NCBI GenBank assembly: GCA_945916025.1
Contig: CAMEGD010000070.1
Coordinates: 1 to 7,272 of the forward strand
Origin: an uncultured Clostridia bacterium
Lineage (GTDB): Bacteria > Bacillota > Clostridia > Tissierellales > Peptoniphilaceae
Reading direction: 5' to 3'
Length of the DNA: 7,272 nucleotides
In this document: positions 5,129 to 7,272 of the stretch, piece by piece
Numbering within the stretch: the first letter of the stretch is position 1
Layout of the letters: the number at the start of each line of letters is the position of its first letter
The notes under the pieces: generated by a model
What the model saw: only the letters and a program-made list of their open reading frames with translations
The model's database searches: none
Told to the model about the DNA's origin: nothing
Position numbers and translations under genes: made by a program

Positions 5129-6139
5129 TTAAACTAAGCCTATAAAATACTCCACAGAAATAGCCACAATTACAACTAAAACTGACACTATAAGTCCATG
5201 TAACATTGGAGCCTTCCCAGCATTTTCCATATCCTTCATACTAGTTTTTAGGCCTATGGAAGCTAAGGCAACTACCATTAAGAACTTACTAATATACTTA
5301 AGTGTATGGGATAAGTCTACAGGTATAACATTAATTGAAAACAAAAAGGACATTAACAAAAATCCAATGATAAACCATGGAAAGGATGACTTAACATTTA
5401 CTTCCACATCCTTAGAATCCTTAGATGACTTTCTCTTTAAGTGGTTATTTAAAAAGGCAAAGATAATAACTGTTGGGATGATTACTAAAGTTCTAGTTAA
5501 CTTTACCATTGTGGCAAAGTCGCCAGCAGCCTCACTAAAGGCATAGCCAGCAGCTACAACAGAAGAAGTATCATTAACAGCAGTTCCAGCCCAAAGTCCA
5601 TAAGCCATATCAGACAGGGTTAGGGCCCTTCCCATAATTGGAAACAGAACGATCATAAACATATCAAAGATAAAAGTTGCACTCATGGCATAGGCTATGT
5701 CTACATCCTTAGCTTCGATTACAGGAGCTATTGCCGCTATGGCAGAACCGCCACAAATACCAGTACCAGCAGAAATTAAGTTAGATAACTTCCAGTTAAG
5801 ACCTAGGGCCTTTCCAATAAAGTAACCTAGACCAAAACAAGTAAGTAAAGTAAAGACCATAACAGACAAGCTAAGTTTACCTACACTTAAAATAGTAGTA
5901 ACATTTAGACTTGCACCTAATAAGATAATTGCAAACTTTAAAAGTCTCTTTGATGTAAACTGGATTCCACCTTTGAAGGTTTCATTAGTTCTTACATAAT
6001 TATTTAAAAAAATCCCAATAAACAAGGCTATAACAGAGGCGCTTATTATTGGAAGTGGCAAAATACTTTCAATTAGCCTAGAAACTAGGGCGATAGCTAC
6101 TGATAACCCAAGGCCAGGAATAATATTTTTTATTTTCAT
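5129..6139 (-). CDS. YeiH/UPF0324 family membrane protein (putative sulfate exporter family)
   Basis: This is an integral membrane protein of 336 residues with about ten hydrophobic segments. Family-typical signatures are GTGICGGSAIAAIAPVIEA (125-143), AGTAVNDTSSVVAAGY (184-199), KLTRTLVIIP (213-222) and ALASIGLKTSM (291-301) near the C-terminus. The family (Pfam Cons_hypoth698) is usually named a putative sulfate exporter, but its true substrate is not firmly established, and nothing here fixes it. A charged loop at about 234-250 separates the two membrane halves. The start at 6139 is preferred over an in-frame ATG eight codons upstream because GGGAGGA on the - strand (6144-6150) sits just before it, and the upstream extension would translate that SD as glutamates. 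The full length matches the family. A thioredoxin-like gene follows on the same strand. Confidence 0.9.
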   Translation of the reverse strand: MKIKNIIPGLGLSVAIALVSRLIESILPLPIISASVIALFIGIFLNNYVRTNETFKGGIQFTSKRLLKFAIILLGASLNVTTILSVGKLSLSVMVFTLLTCFGLGYFIGKALGLNWKLSNLISAGTGICGGSAIAAIAPVIEAKDVDIAYAMSATFIFDMFMIVLFPIMGRALTLSDMAYGLWAGTAVNDTSSVVAAGYAFSEAAGDFATMVKLTRTLVIIPTVIIFAFLNNHLKRKSSKDSKDVEVNVKSSFPWFIIGFLLMSFLFSINVIPVDLSHTLKYISKFLMVVALASIGLKTSMKDMENAGKAPMLHGLIVSVLVVIVAISVEYFIGLV

Positions 6140-6193
6140 TTCTTCCTCCCAAAAACATTCCAACGGATTCTATTTTCTCACAAAATAGTGATA

Positions 6194-6222
6194 ATTTAAA
6201 GTTATTATTAGTTATAAGGCAA
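6194..6222 (-). promoter_or_regulatory. Candidate promoter of the YeiH-like gene
   Basis: On the - strand TTGCCT (6222-6217, 4/6 match to the -35) and TTAAAT (6199-6194, 4/6 match to the -10) are 17 bases apart. They are followed by a leader of about 50 nt to the start codon. In DNA this AT-rich, -10-like hexamers are common. The -35 abuts a perfect palindrome at 6221-6234. Confidence 0.3.
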
Positions 6223-6234
6223 TAAGTACTTATT
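6221..6234. repeat. Perfect 14-bp palindrome, possible operator
   Basis: AATAAGTACTTATT equals its own reverse complement and lies in the region between the divergent YeiH-like and DUF969 genes, touching the candidate -35 of the former. Its size and place suit a dimeric repressor site, but no regulator can be named. The AT richness raises the chance of a random match. Confidence 0.4.
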
Positions 6235-6352
6235 ATTGATATAAAATATAAAAGATTTAAAAAATATAAGTATATCTAATATATAAGAAATTATATAAAA
6301 ATTCTACATGTACTTAAAATCTTAAATGCAATTTTATTTTTAATTAAATAGG

Positions 6353-6387
6353 TGTTATAAATGTAAATAATTTTAATAAAAGGGAAG
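6353..6387 (+). promoter_or_regulatory. Candidate extended -10 promoter and SD of the DUF969 remnant
   Basis: TGTTATAAA (6353-6361) is a TGn extension followed by a 5/6 -10 hexamer, with only a poor -35 upstream. AGGGAAG (6381-6387) is the ribosome binding site, five bases before the ATG at 6393. Because the TetR gene now overlaps the remnant, this is also its most likely promoter. Confidence 0.35.
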
Positions 6388-6392
6388 TAATT

Positions 6393-6662
6393 ATGAGTAA
6401 TTATTTAGTATTAATCGGTATTGTAATTATTGTAGTAGGTTTTGCTCTAATACTAGATGTATTATCCCTAGTAATAATTGCAGGTATAGTAACTGGACTT
6501 GCTTCAGGCATGGGCATAGTTGAAATCTTAGATATTATTGGTCAAGGTTTTGTAAGTAACAGGCTAATGTCCTTGTTTTTAATATCTTTTCCAGTAATAG
6601 CTGTTATAAAAAGGTATGGTCTAAAGGAAAAATCATGGCCAAAGATACATTTAATAACTTAA
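6393..6662 (+). pseudogene. Truncated DUF969 gene (5-oxoproline transporter subunit), N-terminal third only
   Basis: The 89-residue frame starts like a DUF969 membrane protein: a hydrophobic N-terminus, VVGFALILDVLSLVIIAGIV TGLASGMG, an FVSNRLMSLFLI segment, and FPVIAVIKRYGLKE, which corresponds to the family's conserved ERYGLKE. After that point (about base 6628) it reads KSWPKIHLIT and stops, in a different frame over the start of the TetR gene. Intact members are, from memory, about 230 residues and are normally followed by a DUF979 partner and often pyrrolidone-carboxylate peptidase; neither is present. Promoter and SD look intact, so a truncated peptide with two or three membrane segments could still be made. 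I read it as the remnant of a deletion that fused the two genes. Confidence 0.72.
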
Positions 6663-7207
6663 ATCAAGAAAAACAAGACAAAATAATTAGGTCTTTGAAA
6701 AAAATATTCCAAGAAAAGCCCCTTCAACAAGTAACCGTAAAAGAAATTGTAGAAGACTTAGATATTGCTAGGGGAAGTTTTTATCAGTATTTTCAAGACT
6801 TAATTGATGCCTACTTTACCTTTTTAGACAAGGAAACAGTGGACATTCACAAGAAGTTTATGGAAATTTTTGTAAGTGAGAGTAGAAATTTGCAGACTTC
6901 ATTAGAACTTTATGGACAAGATTTATCTCAAATTCTTTTCCAAGAAGAAACCTACAATATTTATAAGAATAAATACGTCTATTGGGACGAAGCCTTAAAC
7001 TAAAAATGGAAGGACTACTACAACAAAGAGGGAGAATTATTTTCAGAAAACAAGTCCCACCAACATCTTGAACAGGAGATGATACAATTTGTTAAGGCTA
7101 TAATTCACAATCTAATTAAAAGAAATTATGTGGAAACTTGGTCCCAAGAAGAATTTTTAGAAAAATACAATAAACACATAAAGTGGATTATGGAAGGGGT
7201 AAAATAA
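6635..7207 (+). pseudogene. TetR-family transcriptional regulator interrupted by an in-frame TAA
   Basis: The first 122 codons (6635-7000) encode a TetR-type DNA-binding domain. DKIIRSLKKIFQEKPLQQVTVKEI leads into the helix-turn-helix DLDIARGSFYQYFQD (about 47-61), followed by the start of the ligand/dimer domain. A TAA at 7001-7003 ends it after YWDEALN. The same frame then stays open for 67 sense codons, beginning KWKDYYNKEGELF and ending KWIMEGVK, to a second TAA at 7205. Without the first stop, the product would be 190 residues, the normal TetR length, so a single nonsense change (or a sequencing error) is the simplest explanation. The truncated protein would lack most of its dimerisation helices. 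The start is supported by AAAGGA (6623-6628) at six bases. The gene lies inside the end of the DUF969 remnant and touches the next gene, a probable target. Confidence 0.78.
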
Positions 7208-7272
7208 ATGGCAATATTTGAAAGTGTTTTTGATATTTTATATTTAATAGTGGTAATTGGCATAGGTGTAAG
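7208..7272 (+). CDS. Start of a hydrophobic, probable membrane protein; 3' end outside the window
   Basis: Twenty-one complete codons are visible (MAIFESVFDILYLIVVIGIG V), with a hydrophobic stretch from about residue 10 that looks like a first membrane helix. ATG follows the TetR frame's final TAA with no gap, and GGAAGGGG (7192-7199) provides an SD eight bases before it. The close coupling suggests co-transcription with the TetR gene and, by the usual logic of such pairs, control by it. The family cannot be assigned from so few residues. Confidence 0.6.
   Translation, partial: MAIFESVFDILYLIVVIGIGV

Noticed and set aside
5256..5546. 96-codon + strand open frame opposite the YeiH-like gene
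   Set aside because: It is antisense to a well-supported membrane protein, has no SD and no recognisable domain.
6140..6163. Longer start for the YeiH-like protein with an eight-residue N-terminal addition
   Set aside because: The addition translates the SD (GGGAGGA) and has no SD of its own; the methionine at 6139 fits the family length.
6241..6330. Inverted repeat AAGATTT / AAATCTT in the AT-rich intergenic region
   Set aside because: The arms are only seven bases, far apart (6252-6258 and 6317-6323), and expected by chance in DNA this AT-rich.
7001..7207. Frameshift as the cause of the broken TetR gene
   Set aside because: The downstream part continues in exactly the same frame after the TAA, so a single substitution explains it without any insertion or deletion.
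1..7272. CRISPR arrays, tRNA or rRNA genes, transposases
   Set aside because: I saw no regularly spaced repeats, cloverleaf or rRNA-like segments, or transposase reading frames on either strand.

Overview
The window is low-GC, Gram-positive-type DNA. It has AGGAGG-class ribosome binding sites, A/T-ending codons, frequent AGA/AGG arginine codons and short U-tailed terminators. Gene content (lipoate ligase beside dihydrolipoyl dehydrogenase, an ACT-less homoserine dehydrogenase, an ABC-F protein, a YeiH-type membrane protein, a DUF969 remnant) suggests an anaerobic Firmicute, possibly of the Anaerococcus/Peptoniphilus (Tissierellia) kind. That placement is an inference from gene content and style, not from a marker gene.

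Layout. (1) Positions 1-1861, + strand: the 3' part of dihydrolipoyl dehydrogenase (lpdA) overlaps a complete lipoate-protein ligase (lplA) by 4 bases. This is the end of a lipoate-dependent dehydrogenase or glycine-cleavage operon, followed by a weak terminator. (2) 1958-2914, +: homoserine dehydrogenase (hom), apparently monocistronic, without the usual C-terminal ACT domain. (3) 2922-4680, +: an ABC-F ATPase related to antibiotic-resistance ribosome-protection proteins. It is preceded by its own promoter and a leader of about 200 nt containing a three-codon upstream ORF with a perfect SD, several hairpins, an intrinsic terminator just before the gene, and an 8-bp long-range helix next to the SD. 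This looks like a ribosome-sensing attenuator and is the most interesting part of the window. (4) 4719-6139, - strand: a small thioredoxin-like protein and, upstream of it, a YeiH/UPF0324 membrane protein, converging on the ABC-F gene at a bidirectional terminator. (5) 6140-6392: a very AT-rich divergent intergenic region with a perfect 14-bp palindrome. (6) 6393-7272, +: a decayed region. The first ~79 codons of a DUF969 (5-oxoproline transporter subunit) gene run directly into a TetR-family regulator gene. The regulator itself carries an in-frame TAA, and it is followed without a gap by the start of a membrane-protein gene cut by the window edge.

How the parts fit. lpdA and lplA serve the same lipoyl-enzyme pathway: one reoxidises dihydrolipoyl groups and the other attaches scavenged lipoate. 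The ABC-F gene is probably induced when its own leader senses impaired ribosomes. The right end looks like a deletion scar plus a nonsense mutation, so the TetR regulator is probably inactive or shortened and its adjacent target gene may be deregulated.
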